Positions 28,775-37,232 of a stretch of DNA of 64,000 nt are shown here, piece by piece. The number at the start of each line of letters is the position of its first letter. Within the stretch, counting starts at the first letter, position 1. The translations under genes were made by a program, and so were the position numbers. Below the pieces are notes generated by a model. It searched no databases and had not been told where the DNA came from. It saw only the letters and a program-made list of their open reading frames with translations. Origin of the DNA: Pedobacter suwonensis (GTDB taxonomy: Bacteria > Bacteroidota > Bacteroidia > Sphingobacteriales > Sphingobacteriaceae); NCBI RefSeq assembly GCF_900111825.1, contig NZ_FOJM01000008.1, positions 1-64,000 of the forward strand. The letters run 5' to 3'.

Positions 28775-28966
28775 GTTGATAACTGAACCAACAGTATTGA
28801 CTTATGGTAAGAAATTGCTTGGCGGGGTTAATCGGTTAACTGTTTGAATGGATTAATTGTTTTTGGCTTATTGACAATTGCTTTTAGGCCATTAACTATG
28901 ATCTATCTAACCATTGACCATAAGCTTTATGCCCATCCTCCATCTTACCTTTTCCATTTTACATAC

Positions 28967-29527
28967 TCAAACCTCATCCAGCGTTTTCCGGCTATCTGTT
29001 GACCCGGATTTATAAACCGAAGGTGTAATTCCGGTAACTCTTTTAAACTGTGCTGACAGGTGCGCCACGCTACTATAGTTAAGCTGTGCAGCAATTTCGC
29101 TCAAAGTAAGCTCGCCATAGGTAAGCATTTCTTTTGCTTTCTCTATTTTTTGAGCAATGAAATACTTTTCAATCGTTTGGTTTTCGACCTCAGAAAAAAT
29201 GCTGCTTAGGCCTGTGTATTCCTGTTTCAACTGCTCGCTGAGGTAAGCGGAAAGATTGATTTTCAGTGGTTCTACGGTGTAATGAACCAGGTTAATGATG
29301 GCAGTTTTAATCTGTTCTGCAATTTGGGTCTTTTTATCTTCTAGCAGCCCGAAACCAAAATGGCTTAGTTGCTCCGCAATTTTAATTTTATCATCAGCTG
29401 TTATGTTTTCGGAAAGGGTAACCTCGCCAAGCTCAACCAATAGGGGTTTAAAGCCAAGCTTTTCCAGCTCGGCCTTAACCACCATTTTACAACGGTTGCA
29501 TACCATATTTTTGATATGCAACTGCAT
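28967..29527 (-). CDS. AraC-family regulator with N-terminal metal-binding-like domain
   Basis: A 186-residue protein. The first about 65 residues resemble an HMA fold with MVCNRC (Cys9 and Cys12) and the strand pattern of that domain (LGFKPLLVELGEVTLS). The C-terminal about 90 residues are an AraC helix-turn-helix pair: LSEIAAQLNYSSVAHLSAQF then TGITPSVYKSG. This suggests a regulator that senses a metal directly, probably copper given the neighbours. The gene overlaps the DUF3347 gene by 1 nt (TAATG) and is the last of the cluster. The ligand is inferred. Confidence 0.82.
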   Translation of the reverse strand: MQLHIKNMVCNRCKMVVKAELEKLGFKPLLVELGEVTLSENITADDKIKIAEQLSHFGFGLLEDKKTQIAEQIKTAIINLVHYTVEPLKINLSAYLSEQLKQEYTGLSSIFSEVENQTIEKYFIAQKIEKAKEMLTYGELTLSEIAAQLNYSSVAHLSAQFKRVTGITPSVYKSGSTDSRKTLDEV

Positions 29528-30030
29528 TATTTCGATTTTATGGTCTCAGAAACATCACCACAATCAAACATCATGCTTCCGTAATAGGGGTTTTCGATGT
29601 TTTCTTTTTCATTTAACCAGCTCGCTTTTGCCATTGGGCAGTGTTGAACATACACGGTTTGGCTGTTAAATTTCAAGCTTTTCAATGTTTTGATCATGGC
29701 ATAAGAAATTCCTTCAAAAGCCTTTCTTTGGGTTTTGATGTCGTTTGAGCCAGCAAGTTGAGCAGATTTACTTTTGATAACTGCAGCCTGTTCCATAAAT
29801 ATTTTATGCTGCTCTGCCGGCAGGTCTTTATGATTAACTGCATTTACCTTTGCTGATAAAACTTTTGCTTTTTCTATGGCAACATCTTTTTTATCTGCGG
29901 CCAATGCATTTTTTACATCGTAGTAAGCCGTTAATACCTGGTTTAATGCTACGTCTGTTTTGCTCTGCGCGTAAGTGAATGCTGTTGTCGCGATCGTCAT
30001 GAAGGCAACCAATCCTAATATTTTTTTCAT
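29527..30030 (-). CDS. Exported DUF3347 protein (copper-associated)
   Basis: A 167-residue protein with a signal peptide (MKKILGLVAFMTIATTAFTYAQ) and a DUF3347 domain. The conserved C-terminal metal-site pattern is complete: HCPMAKASWLNEKENIENPY, then GSMMFDCG. The domain is found in copper-efflux proteins and at the ends of CusB-like adaptors. It sits between an outer-membrane barrel and the AraC regulator, in one operon. Confidence 0.85.
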   Translation of the reverse strand: MKKILGLVAFMTIATTAFTYAQSKTDVALNQVLTAYYDVKNALAADKKDVAIEKAKVLSAKVNAVNHKDLPAEQHKIFMEQAAVIKSKSAQLAGSNDIKTQRKAFEGISYAMIKTLKSLKFNSQTVYVQHCPMAKASWLNEKENIENPYYGSMMFDCGDVSETIKSK

Positions 30031-30117
30031 CTTTTTTTATATAGTTTTTAATGGTGATGAAGCAATCATGGTTTGATGTTTAGTTTAAATATGGAAACCA
30101 TGATGTTTCATCTTTTT

Positions 30118-30930
30118 TTATTTTAAAACGTTAAAGAAATTAAATTCTGCACGAAGCAGGTACATGTTTTTGGTGTATCGGTTATCCATATTTCCAGCTG
30201 CCTGGAAACGGTAACCAAAATCGATACGGGTAGTACTGTTTAAAATTACTTGTATAGCCGGGGAAATGTCTAAATAAGACTGGCCGCTGCCTGGATCAGT
30301 TTTACCTAATAGTTCTAGATAGACATTAAAGTTAGGCTGCTTATAATCTTTGTAAACAACCGGCAGAACCAAATAACCTGAGGATAAACTATAGGACAAC
30401 ATATTCTTGGGTTGCGGCATTCCGGTAATTTGCCTTTCGCTATTTTCGAAAGCATGGGCATAACCCAGTGTTGATGATAATGCCAGTTTGTGCAGCAGCT
30501 GGGTAAAAACCAATCCGCCCTGTAGGCCGCTATTGTCGCCCTCCAGGTTAATGTCTCTTGTATATGTTGGTCGTTTGCTGGTACTCACCCGACCAAAAGC
30601 CGCTGCCCTAAAATGGCTTTGTGCCTCATCCAGAGATAAAAACCGGTATTTGGCATATAAACTACCACCCTCTAAGCGGTATTTACCATCCATATCCGAC
30701 ATAAAACCCTGCAGATGCATCATCAGGTTTTTATTAAAACCAATCATTACCTCAGGAATGGTCCTGCTTACAAACCCCGGATTATTAAACATGCCCTCGT
30801 TGGTAAGCCTCACGCCGATCGATTTGGTTGGCATGTTACTGGCCGGCTCGGTAAATACATATAATTCTTGTGTAAAACCATTTGTATAGGCGCCAATCAC
30901 CATCAGCGCCAATACTAATATTCGCCTCAT
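30118..30930 (-). CDS. Outer-membrane beta-barrel protein in metal cluster
   Basis: A 270-residue exported protein (signal MRRILVLALMVIGAYTNGFTQ) composed of alternating amphipathic strands ending in aromatic residues (GSLYAKYRFL, STLGYAHAF, YLLRAEFNFFNVLK), which is the layout of a small outer-membrane barrel. I recognise no named family. The start lies next to the stop of the HMA gene, so it belongs to the same operon and probably serves metal handling. Confidence 0.65.
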   Translation of the reverse strand: MRRILVLALMVIGAYTNGFTQELYVFTEPASNMPTKSIGVRLTNEGMFNNPGFVSRTIPEVMIGFNKNLMMHLQGFMSDMDGKYRLEGGSLYAKYRFLSLDEAQSHFRAAAFGRVSTSKRPTYTRDINLEGDNSGLQGGLVFTQLLHKLALSSTLGYAHAFENSERQITGMPQPKNMLSYSLSSGYLVLPVVYKDYKQPNFNVYLELLGKTDPGSGQSYLDISPAIQVILNSTTRIDFGYRFQAAGNMDNRYTKNMYLLRAEFNFFNVLK

Positions 30931-30931
30931 C

Positions 30932-31468
30932 TTAAGAAAGAATTAAATGATAGATGCGTGTTTTTTTCCCATTAACCACACCAGTTCCGCTGGCATAAGC
31001 ATCAGAGTTAGCGTTTGTGGCTTGCTTTTTAAATGCACTGCCTGAAATGAAATCTTTATCTACAATACTGGCTTTTACAGTTCCGTTAAGTGTTTTGCTT
31101 TTTGCGTTTACAAAACGGTATACATTTCCATCAATAATGGCCTGGCCTTTATCATCAATCTTTACATCGTTAAAATTGAAGCTTGCTGTTAAGCCACCAA
31201 CTGAAAAACCAGCATCCTGAACTTTTTTGCGTACCAGATCAAGGTTGACTTTCGTGTCTTGCTTAAAGGTAAGCACAAAGATGTTTTTATTTAAATCAGG
31301 TTTTATACTGCTGATAAAGTTTAAGGTTTCTAATGACTTTTGTGTAGCATTTGAACACATAGAACAGGTTAAACCGGTTACCTGTAAATCTGCTGAGGAT
31401 ATTTTTTGTGCCGAAACATTAACGGCAAAGAATAGCATAATGATGCTGAATATTTTTACTGCTTTCAT
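30932..31468 (-). CDS. Exported HMA-domain protein
   Basis: A 178-residue protein with a signal peptide (MKAVKIFSIIMLFFAVNVSAQ), then a heavy-metal-associated domain with the site GLTCSMC near residues 32-38 and the helix TQKSLETLNFI. The C-terminal 100 residues are not recognised. A periplasmic metallochaperone role is likely. It starts the group of HMA, barrel, DUF3347 and AraC genes. Confidence 0.82.
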   Translation of the reverse strand: MKAVKIFSIIMLFFAVNVSAQKISSADLQVTGLTCSMCSNATQKSLETLNFISSIKPDLNKNIFVLTFKQDTKVNLDLVRKKVQDAGFSVGGLTASFNFNDVKIDDKGQAIIDGNVYRFVNAKSKTLNGTVKASIVDKDFISGSAFKKQATNANSDAYASGTGVVNGKKTRIYHLILS

Positions 31469-31588
31469 GATTTTTAAATTAGAATAAATGAAGCTATTGT
31501 CAGGCCGCGTTATCAGCGCTTACATAGCAAATAGATGCTAAACGAATCCGATAAGCCATCGGATCAGCATAACGGGAATAATAGAATC

Positions 31589-31990
31589 CTAATTCCTAAA
31601 AATACAATTGAAAATATGCAGCGCAATCCGCGAGGAAAGTGTTGGCGCTTTATTTGAAATTTTACTAAAAAATTTCGGGGTAATATCTGTTAAAAATGCT
31701 AAAATTGGCGGGTGAAGAAAAAGCTGGATAGAAAATAGCTTAGGCATTTTTACTTGTGCCTCTGCCTGGTGACTATCTTTAACCTTAACTGTTACCCGGG
31801 TGTTTTTGCAGCAATCATCATCTTTCTTTTCTGCAGGGATATCCTTACAGAACTTACAGGAAACCTCATTGCTGAAAAGTTTAACATTTTCAAGTTTGCC
31901 TCCACAGAAATGGAGACTTAAAGCCAAACCCATAACACTAACTGCATAGAATACAGCCAAAGAAAGTGCTATTTTTTGTTTTAACTTCAT
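31589..31990 (-). CDS. HYC/CC/PP-family small membrane protein
   Basis: A 133-residue protein with one N-terminal hydrophobic helix. It carries the landmarks of a Bacteroidota family named for HYC, CC and PP: LHFCGGK (His27-Phe-Cys29, Tyr replaced by Phe), CKFC, DDDCCKN, and LHPPILAF. The Cys pairs suggest metal binding; function is unknown. I place the start at 31990 because the frame's upstream Met (32029) lies beyond the -7 box at 31996-32003. It is adjacent to the copper-type cluster on the same strand. Confidence 0.72.
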   Translation of the reverse strand: MKLKQKIALSLAVFYAVSVMGLALSLHFCGGKLENVKLFSNEVSCKFCKDIPAEKKDDDCCKNTRVTVKVKDSHQAEAQVKMPKLFSIQLFLHPPILAFLTDITPKFFSKISNKAPTLSSRIALHIFNCIFRN

Positions 31991-31995
31991 CAATA

Positions 31996-32003
31996 CAAAG
32001 GTA
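31996..32003 (-). promoter_or_regulatory. -7 box 6 nt from start codon
   Basis: Minus-strand TACCTTTG is a perfect TAnnTTTG. Its last base is 6 nt before the ATG at 31990, so the transcript would start at or within a few bases of the codon. A TTG lies 23 bp upstream, slightly far. Confidence 0.55.
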
Positions 32004-32084
32004 AGGGAAAAAAAATCGAATAAAGCCAATAATTATTTACTCAATTTCATTTTTTAGCTTACTTTAGCCTTAAACACCATTCAA

Positions 32085-32807
32085 ATGAAGAAAATATTAT
32101 TATTCCTCTGTACCTTTTCTATACTTTCAGCCTTTGCTGCAAAGCCAAAAAATCAATATGTTAGGATTAAAACTGAATTTGGAGAATGCATTATTAAACT
32201 ATATAATCAAACCCCTTTGCATCGTGATAATTTTCTAAAACTAGTCAAATCCGGATATTATAACGGGGTGTTGTTTCACCGGGTAATTAATAATTTCATG
32301 ATTCAGGGTGGCGATCCGGATTCTAAAAATGCAAAGCCAGATTCGCTTTTGGGCGAAGGTGGGCCAAAATATACCATCCCGGCAGAGTTTAATGATAGCT
32401 TATTCCACAAAAAAGGCATTTTAGGCGCGGCCAGGGAGGGTGATGATGTTAATCCGGCCAAGGCATCGAGTGGTAGTCAGTTTTACCTTGTTCAGGGTAA
32501 GGTTTTTACCGACCAGCAATTGGATAATTTAGAAGAAAAACGGCTGAAGTTCAAAATTCCTCAATGGCAGCGGGAAATATATAAAACGATCGGCGGTACG
32601 CCACATTTAGACCGTAATTATACTGTTTACGGTGAAATTGTGATGGGTTTGGATATGGTGGATAAAATTGCCGCTTTGCCAACGAATAAAAACGACCGGC
32701 CAAAGCAAGACGTGAAAATGGAAGTAACCGTTTTGAAAAAGAGAGAAGTAAAAAAATTGGAGAAACAGTTGCTTCAGGGAGGGTTGAAAGATAAAATGGT
32801 TATGTAA
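32085..32807 (+). CDS. Exported cyclophilin-type peptidyl-prolyl isomerase
   Basis: A 240-residue protein with a signal peptide (MKKILLFLCTFSILSAFA) and a cyclophilin domain with the core signature YYNGVLFHRVINNFMIQGGD near residues 57-76, then SGSQFYLVQG. An insertion around 145-180 (LEEKRLKFKIPQWQREIYK) is typical of the Bacteroidota form. It assists folding of envelope proteins by Pro isomerisation. Its 3' end overlaps the convergent 75-aa gene by 8 nt. Confidence 0.92.
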   Translation: MKKILLFLCTFSILSAFAAKPKNQYVRIKTEFGECIIKLYNQTPLHRDNFLKLVKSGYYNGVLFHRVINNFMIQGGDPDSKNAKPDSLLGEGGPKYTIPAEFNDSLFHKKGILGAAREGDDVNPAKASSGSQFYLVQGKVFTDQQLDNLEEKRLKFKIPQWQREIYKTIGGTPHLDRNYTVYGEIVMGLDMVDKIAALPTNKNDRPKQDVKMEVTVLKKREVKKLEKQLLQGGLKDKMVM

Positions 32808-33027
32808 TTAAACGATCCCGTTTCATTACTTCATCATGAGGAGTTAATTTACCTTCTTCAGCCTGTTTAAGCCCTCTTTTAATTCCATCTTGGACGTTTT
32901 GAGGAAGTTCTTCTAAAACAACTGGTTCACTATGGCTTAAAAGCATGTCCAGCTCCGACAAAAGATTCTCGTCATCTGTTTCGAAAACCTTTTTTGCAAT
33001 CTCTATTTTTAATTCTTCGATGCTCAT
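32800..33027 (-). CDS. Small antitoxin-like protein without visible toxin
   Basis: A 75-residue acidic helical protein (MSIEELKIEIAKKVFETDDE, ending LTPHDEVMKRDRLIT). The layout, with a helical N-terminus and a tail KRGLKQAEEGKLTPHDEVM, resembles the antitoxins that precede ParE/RelE toxins in Bacteroidota. No toxin gene is adjacent: downstream is the convergent cyclophilin. I start at the ATG at 33027; an in-frame ATG at 33066 exists. Confidence 0.62.
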   Translation of the reverse strand: MSIEELKIEIAKKVFETDDENLLSELDMLLSHSEPVVLEELPQNVQDGIKRGLKQAEEGKLTPHDEVMKRDRLIT

Positions 33028-33117
33028 AAACAAATTTAACGAAAGCAAATCTGAATTACTAAGCATTTATTTAATAAATCTCTAAATTTACCGTTCACAA
33101 CAATTGAAATTTACTGA

Positions 33118-33885
33118 ATGAAGATTATCTCTTATAACGTTAACGGGATTAGGGCTGCGAGTACCAAAAACTTTTTTGGTTGGTTACAAGCTACCAATGC
33201 CGACATGGTCTGTTTACAGGAAGTAAAGGCGTTACCTTCGCAAATCCCCGAAATTATTGCACTGGTTGAACAGTTGGGTTACCACCATTATTGGTTCCCT
33301 GCAGAGAAAAAAGGATATAGTGGCGTAGCCATTTTAGCTAAAATCAAACCTAATCATGTAGAATTTGGCTGCGGTGAAGAGTGGATTGATAAAGAAGGAC
33401 GCATTTTACGAGCTGATTTTGATGATTTTTCTTTAATGAGCCTCTATATGCCCTCGGGCTCTAGTGGAGATGATCGTCAGGTAAAGAAATATGAATTTAT
33501 GCGGTTTTTTGATGCTTACATTGGAGAATTACGTAAAGAGATTCCAAATTTGATTGTGAGCGGCGATTATAATATCTGCCATACTGCTATTGACATTCAT
33601 AACCCAAAATCCAATGCCAATTCATCTGGTTTTTTGCCAGAAGAAAGGGAGTGGATGCAGTTATTCTTAGATAACGGTTTTATTGATACCTTTCGCCATT
33701 TTAATAAAGACCCACATCATTATACCTGGTGGAGTTACCGTGCAGGATCAAGAGGGAAGAACCTGGGCTGGCGGATCGATTATCATCTTGCAACAACGCC
33801 CATGGAAAGCCGCCTGAAAAATGTAAGGATTTTACCTGATGCCATACATTCTGATCATTGTCCGGTGCTTTTAGAGATCGAATAG
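33118..33885 (+). CDS. xth: Exodeoxyribonuclease III
   Basis: A 255-residue AP endonuclease/3'-5' exonuclease of the ExoIII family, acting in base-excision repair. Motifs in order: ISYNVNGIRAA at the N-terminus, LQEVKA near 35, SGDYNICH near 148, LGWRIDYHL near 220 and the closing HSDHCPV near 245 (catalytic Asp-His). It is a single gene. Confidence 0.94.
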   Translation: MKIISYNVNGIRAASTKNFFGWLQATNADMVCLQEVKALPSQIPEIIALVEQLGYHHYWFPAEKKGYSGVAILAKIKPNHVEFGCGEEWIDKEGRILRADFDDFSLMSLYMPSGSSGDDRQVKKYEFMRFFDAYIGELRKEIPNLIVSGDYNICHTAIDIHNPKSNANSSGFLPEEREWMQLFLDNGFIDTFRHFNKDPHHYTWWSYRAGSRGKNLGWRIDYHLATTPMESRLKNVRILPDAIHSDHCPVLLEIE

Positions 33886-33891
33886 GTTTTT

Positions 33892-33974
33892 GGGTTAATC
33901 GGTTAATTGTTTAAACCGGTTAACTGAGTCCAATTTTCGATTAACCAGTTTATACAGTTTCAACAATTAACCAG
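33892..33974. repeat. GGTTAA-rich inverted repeat upstream of hutI
   Basis: CGGTTAATTGTTTAAACCGG (33900-33919) and, inverted, CAGTTTCAACAATTAACCAG (33955-33974) match at most positions across GGTTAATTGTTnAAAC. Other GGTTAA/TTAACC copies lie between. GGGTTAATCGGTTAAnTGTTT at 33892-33912 recurs at 28825-28845. It could be an operator for the hut genes or a dispersed low-complexity repeat. Confidence 0.55.
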
Positions 33975-33981
33975 CCCATAT

Positions 33982-35223
33982 ATGCTGATCACAAACATAA
34001 AAGGCCTTGTAGGCCTGCATCCTAAAGAAAAGTTAGTGCTTCGTGGCAGTGAACTGGATTATTTACCTATTCTCGAAAACGCATGGCTTTTGATAGAAGA
34101 TGGCATTATTAAAGATTTCGGCGAAATGAGTTCAATTCCTTCTCAAATCTCAAATCTCCCATCTCAAGTCTTGGCGAAAGGCCGTTACGTTTTTCCATCC
34201 TGGTGCGATAGCCACACGCATATTGTTTTTGCAGCCTCACGTGAGGAAGAGTTTGCCATGAAAATACAGGGCAAAAGCTACGAAGAAATTGCGGCGGCGG
34301 GTGGAGGGATTTTAAACTCGGCCAATAAACTTCAAAAGGCAACAGAAGATGAATTGTTTCAAAGTGCTGCTCTTAGGTTAAAACAGATGATTCTTCAGGG
34401 AACAGGGGCAGTTGAAATCAAAAGCGGATATGGATTGACGACTGAAAGTGAAATCAAGATGTTGCGGGTAATCCGCAGGCTGAAAGATCAATTCCCGATT
34501 CCGGTTAAAGCCACTTTTTTGGCCGCCCATGCTTTTCCTGCCGGGTTTAAAAACAATCATCAGGGTTACATTGATTTGATTATTAATGAAATGCTACCTC
34601 AGATCGCGGAAGAAAAACTGGCCGATTATATTGATGTTTTCTGTGAAAAAGGTTTTTTCTCTGTTGAAGAAACCGACCAGATACTCAAAGCAGGGGCAAA
34701 ATATGGTTTAAAACCTAAAATACATGCCAACCAACTCTCAGTTTCAGGAGCAATAGAGGTTGCTGTTAAAAATGAGGCCGTTTCAGTCGATCATTTAGAG
34801 GAAAGTAATGAAGAGACCATTGAAACGTTGAGAAATGCGAATACCATTGTAACGTTGCTGCCTTCCTGTTCGTTTTACTTAGGGATTCCATTCGCCGATG
34901 CCAAGGGCTTTATTAAAGCTGGTTTGCCGTTAGCTTTGGCTACCGATTACAATCCGGGTTCAACACCTTCGGGAAATATGAATTTTGTAGTGTCATTAGC
35001 CTGCATTAAAATGAAAATGTTTCCGGAACAGGCTATCAATGCGGCAACATTAAACGGTGCTGCGGCAATGGAGTTGAGCGGGGATTATGGAAGTATTACA
35101 GTTGGAAAAAAGGCAAATTTAATGATTACTAAACCGGTGCCATCAATTGCTTATCTGCCCTATAGTTTTGGCGAAAGTCTGGTAGATCAGGTGATTTTAA
35201 ATGGTAAAATTTATAATGGATAA
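33982..35223 (+). CDS. hutI: Imidazolonepropionase
   Basis: A 413-residue amidohydrolase that opens imidazolone-5-propionate to N-formimino-L-glutamate, the third step of histidine breakdown. Family marks: metal-binding CDSHTHIVFAASREEEF near 72-88, GKSYEEIAAAGGGI near 95, IKSGYGL near 145, and the C-terminal ATDYNPGSTPSGN metal/substrate site near 315-330. The next gene, hutG, overlaps its 3' end, so the two are coupled. hutH and hutU are not in the window. Confidence 0.94.
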   Translation: MLITNIKGLVGLHPKEKLVLRGSELDYLPILENAWLLIEDGIIKDFGEMSSIPSQISNLPSQVLAKGRYVFPSWCDSHTHIVFAASREEEFAMKIQGKSYEEIAAAGGGILNSANKLQKATEDELFQSAALRLKQMILQGTGAVEIKSGYGLTTESEIKMLRVIRRLKDQFPIPVKATFLAAHAFPAGFKNNHQGYIDLIINEMLPQIAEEKLADYIDVFCEKGFFSVEETDQILKAGAKYGLKPKIHANQLSVSGAIEVAVKNEAVSVDHLEESNEETIETLRNANTIVTLLPSCSFYLGIPFADAKGFIKAGLPLALATDYNPGSTPSGNMNFVVSLACIKMKMFPEQAINAATLNGAAAMELSGDYGSITVGKKANLMITKPVPSIAYLPYSFGESLVDQVILNGKIYNG

Positions 35224-36181
35224 CCTTAAAATCTATGCACGGCACGACATCGATCGGTTAATTATCCGCCGTGATGGTGAAACTAAATTGGGCGAGAAAG
35301 TTGCTGTTTGGTCATCATGGGAAGAATTGCAAAACATCAATGCGAAATTTGTGTTGCTGGGCATCCCTGAAGATATTGGTGTACGTGCAAACGCCGGAGT
35401 TGCAGGAGCCGCATCGGCATGGCGCCCGGCTTTGACGGCTTTTTTAAATATCCAGAGTAACCATTTTTTGGATGGTAAGGAAATCATGGTTTTGGGCCAT
35501 TTCGAGGTTGACGAGCCGGGTGACGCTTCCCTAAAAGGGTTGCGGTATAAAGTGGCTGAAATTGACGAATTGGTTTATCCTGTCATTGAAAAAATTGTAG
35601 CGGCAGGAAAAATCCCGATTGTAATTGGTGGCGGGCATAACAATGCTTATGGCATGATTAAAGGTGCTTCCTTAGCCTGTAGAGGCCCAATTGATGTGCT
35701 AAATATTGACGCGCATGCTGATTTAAGGGAACTGGAAGGCCGGCATAGCGGAAATGGTTTTTCTTACGCTTTAAATGAAAATTATCTCGGTAATTATTTG
35801 ATATATGGGCTGCATCAGAATTATAACAATGAGGCTATTTTAAGCCAGATCGATAACAATCCTAAATTAAAGGCCGTATTTTTTGAGGATATTTTAATCG
35901 GAGCGGATTATAACCGTTTAATTGGAGAATTAGGGCCAACAGCAGGTTTGGAAATTGACTTGGATTGTATTCAGAACGTGCTTTCGAGTGCGGAAACACC
36001 GTCTGGATTTGCGGTTAATGATATCAGAAAGCTAATCTTGAGTAAAGCCAATAAGTTTTCTTATCTACATATTTGTGAAGGAGCTACTCGGATGCTGGAT
36101 GGTAGGGTAAACCGGTTAACCGCTAAGCTGATCGCGTATCTGGTGAGCGATTTTGTGAAAGCACATCGTTCTCGGGTTTAA
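35216..36181 (+). CDS. hutG: Formimidoylglutamase, arginase-family
   Basis: A 321-residue ureohydrolase-fold enzyme that cleaves formiminoglutamate to glutamate and formamide. Arginase-type metal sites are visible: GGGHNNAYG (usual GGDHS), NIDAHADLR with the DxHxD core, and EIDLDCI. The exchange of Asp for Gly in the first motif is a feature of this Bacteroidota subgroup as far as I recall. I use the ATG at 35216 (8-nt overlap with hutI); an ATG at 35201 is also possible. Confidence 0.86.
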   Translation: MDNLKIYARHDIDRLIIRRDGETKLGEKVAVWSSWEELQNINAKFVLLGIPEDIGVRANAGVAGAASAWRPALTAFLNIQSNHFLDGKEIMVLGHFEVDEPGDASLKGLRYKVAEIDELVYPVIEKIVAAGKIPIVIGGGHNNAYGMIKGASLACRGPIDVLNIDAHADLRELEGRHSGNGFSYALNENYLGNYLIYGLHQNYNNEAILSQIDNNPKLKAVFFEDILIGADYNRLIGELGPTAGLEIDLDCIQNVLSSAETPSGFAVNDIRKLILSKANKFSYLHICEGATRMLDGRVNRLTAKLIAYLVSDFVKAHRSRV

Positions 36182-36386
36182 GCACATATGCATTGAGAAC
36201 ACGGATTGTTCCCGAATTGATTTATCCCGCAAAATCCATAATATCAAACGGGACGAAACGCAAATAAGAAATTTAACTCCAGGTAGATCTTTCCATTCCA
36301 CTGCGTTCCAGTCGAGATGACGCGAGATACAGACTGTTTATTAAGCACCCGGACCAATAAACCAATGGTCATTGACTAATGAACCC

Positions 36387-36545
36387 TTACAGATGCTCTG
36401 CTTCGTATTTCTCCCCAGCCTTTAACATTAATTCTATTTGTTTCAGGTCTTCGTCCGTTAAATCTTCTTTTTCCTGAAGTTCAAATACGGCAATCATATT
36501 GTCTTCGTACTGTTTTTCGGTTTTGATAACAATTTCCTGTGGCAT
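36387..36545 (-). CDS. Small 52-residue protein upstream-coupled region of folate gene
   Basis: A short complete frame, MPQEIVIKTEKQYEDNMIAV ... ending GEKYEAEHL. It is highly charged, acidic and predicted helical, with no membrane segment. It lies 10 nt downstream of the 5-formyl-THF cyclo-ligase gene on the same strand, so it is probably co-transcribed. I recognise no family; codon use looks normal. Function unknown. Confidence 0.6.
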   Translation of the reverse strand: MPQEIVIKTEKQYEDNMIAVFELQEKEDLTDEDLKQIELMLKAGEKYEAEHL

Positions 36546-36555
36546 GCCGGTGAGC

Positions 36556-37116
36556 TTAAAACTTTATAATTTCTGTTGGTGTAATGCAAAAATCGAGTTT
36601 GATATCATGTTCATGTACGTCGTCGATTTTTTCGATTGCAGGAAACAAAGATAAACCTATTTTTTGAGCATTTAAACCTTTAAGAAAACGATCATAGAAA
36701 CCTTTGCCGTAACCTACCCGATAGCCCTGTTTATCGAAAGCTAAAAGCGGAATAATTACAAGATCTACTTCGCCCTCATGCAGGCTTCCTTTTTGAGGTT
36801 CAAGGATGTTATAAACGTTCTGTTTTAAATCGCCTACCCCTAAGTATTCGTGACTGGTCATTAATGCCGTTTCAAAATCTGCCCTGGGTACAATAATTTT
36901 AATATCCGGCAGGGTTTTGTTGAGCCATCCGATTAGCATGAAAGTATCAGGTTCTTTTCGTTCCTTAATCGGCAAAAAGATATGGATCGTTTTAATTGAG
37001 CTAAAATCCAGCGTTTTAAACTGTTTTAAGAGTGCTGCGTTTAACTTATTATATGCGGAGTCGGATAGTGATGATCGATCCTTCAGCGCTTGCTTTCTGA
37101 TTTGAGATTTCAACAT
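36556..37116 (-). CDS. 5-formyltetrahydrofolate cyclo-ligase
   Basis: A 186-residue ATP-dependent enzyme that recycles 5-formyl-THF to 5,10-methenyl-THF. N-terminal basic RKQALKDRSSL, then IHIFLPIKERKEPDT, IVPRADF and the C-terminal active-site loop VGYGKGFYDRFL near 140-152. Length is normal. The 52-aa gene follows 10 nt downstream. Confidence 0.92.
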   Translation of the reverse strand: MLKSQIRKQALKDRSSLSDSAYNKLNAALLKQFKTLDFSSIKTIHIFLPIKERKEPDTFMLIGWLNKTLPDIKIIVPRADFETALMTSHEYLGVGDLKQNVYNILEPQKGSLHEGEVDLVIIPLLAFDKQGYRVGYGKGFYDRFLKGLNAQKIGLSLFPAIEKIDDVHEHDIKLDFCITPTEIIKF

Positions 37117-37185
37117 AATGACAAATGAAATATTTTACAGACTCCGGAGGTTTTTGAAGCCTTCCCGGTCATAATAAACTAAAAA

Positions 37186-37211
37186 GCCTCTGAAGTTAAT
37201 GCTTCAGAGGC
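37186..37211 (-). terminator. Terminator of the first efp gene
   Basis: GCCTCTGAAG (37186-37195) pairs with CTTCAGAGGC (37202-37211) around a 6-nt loop. On the minus strand the stem is followed by TTTTTAG. It lies 22 nt after the efp stop. Confidence 0.9.
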
Positions 37212-37232
37212 CTCTATATGTGCTGATTAAAA

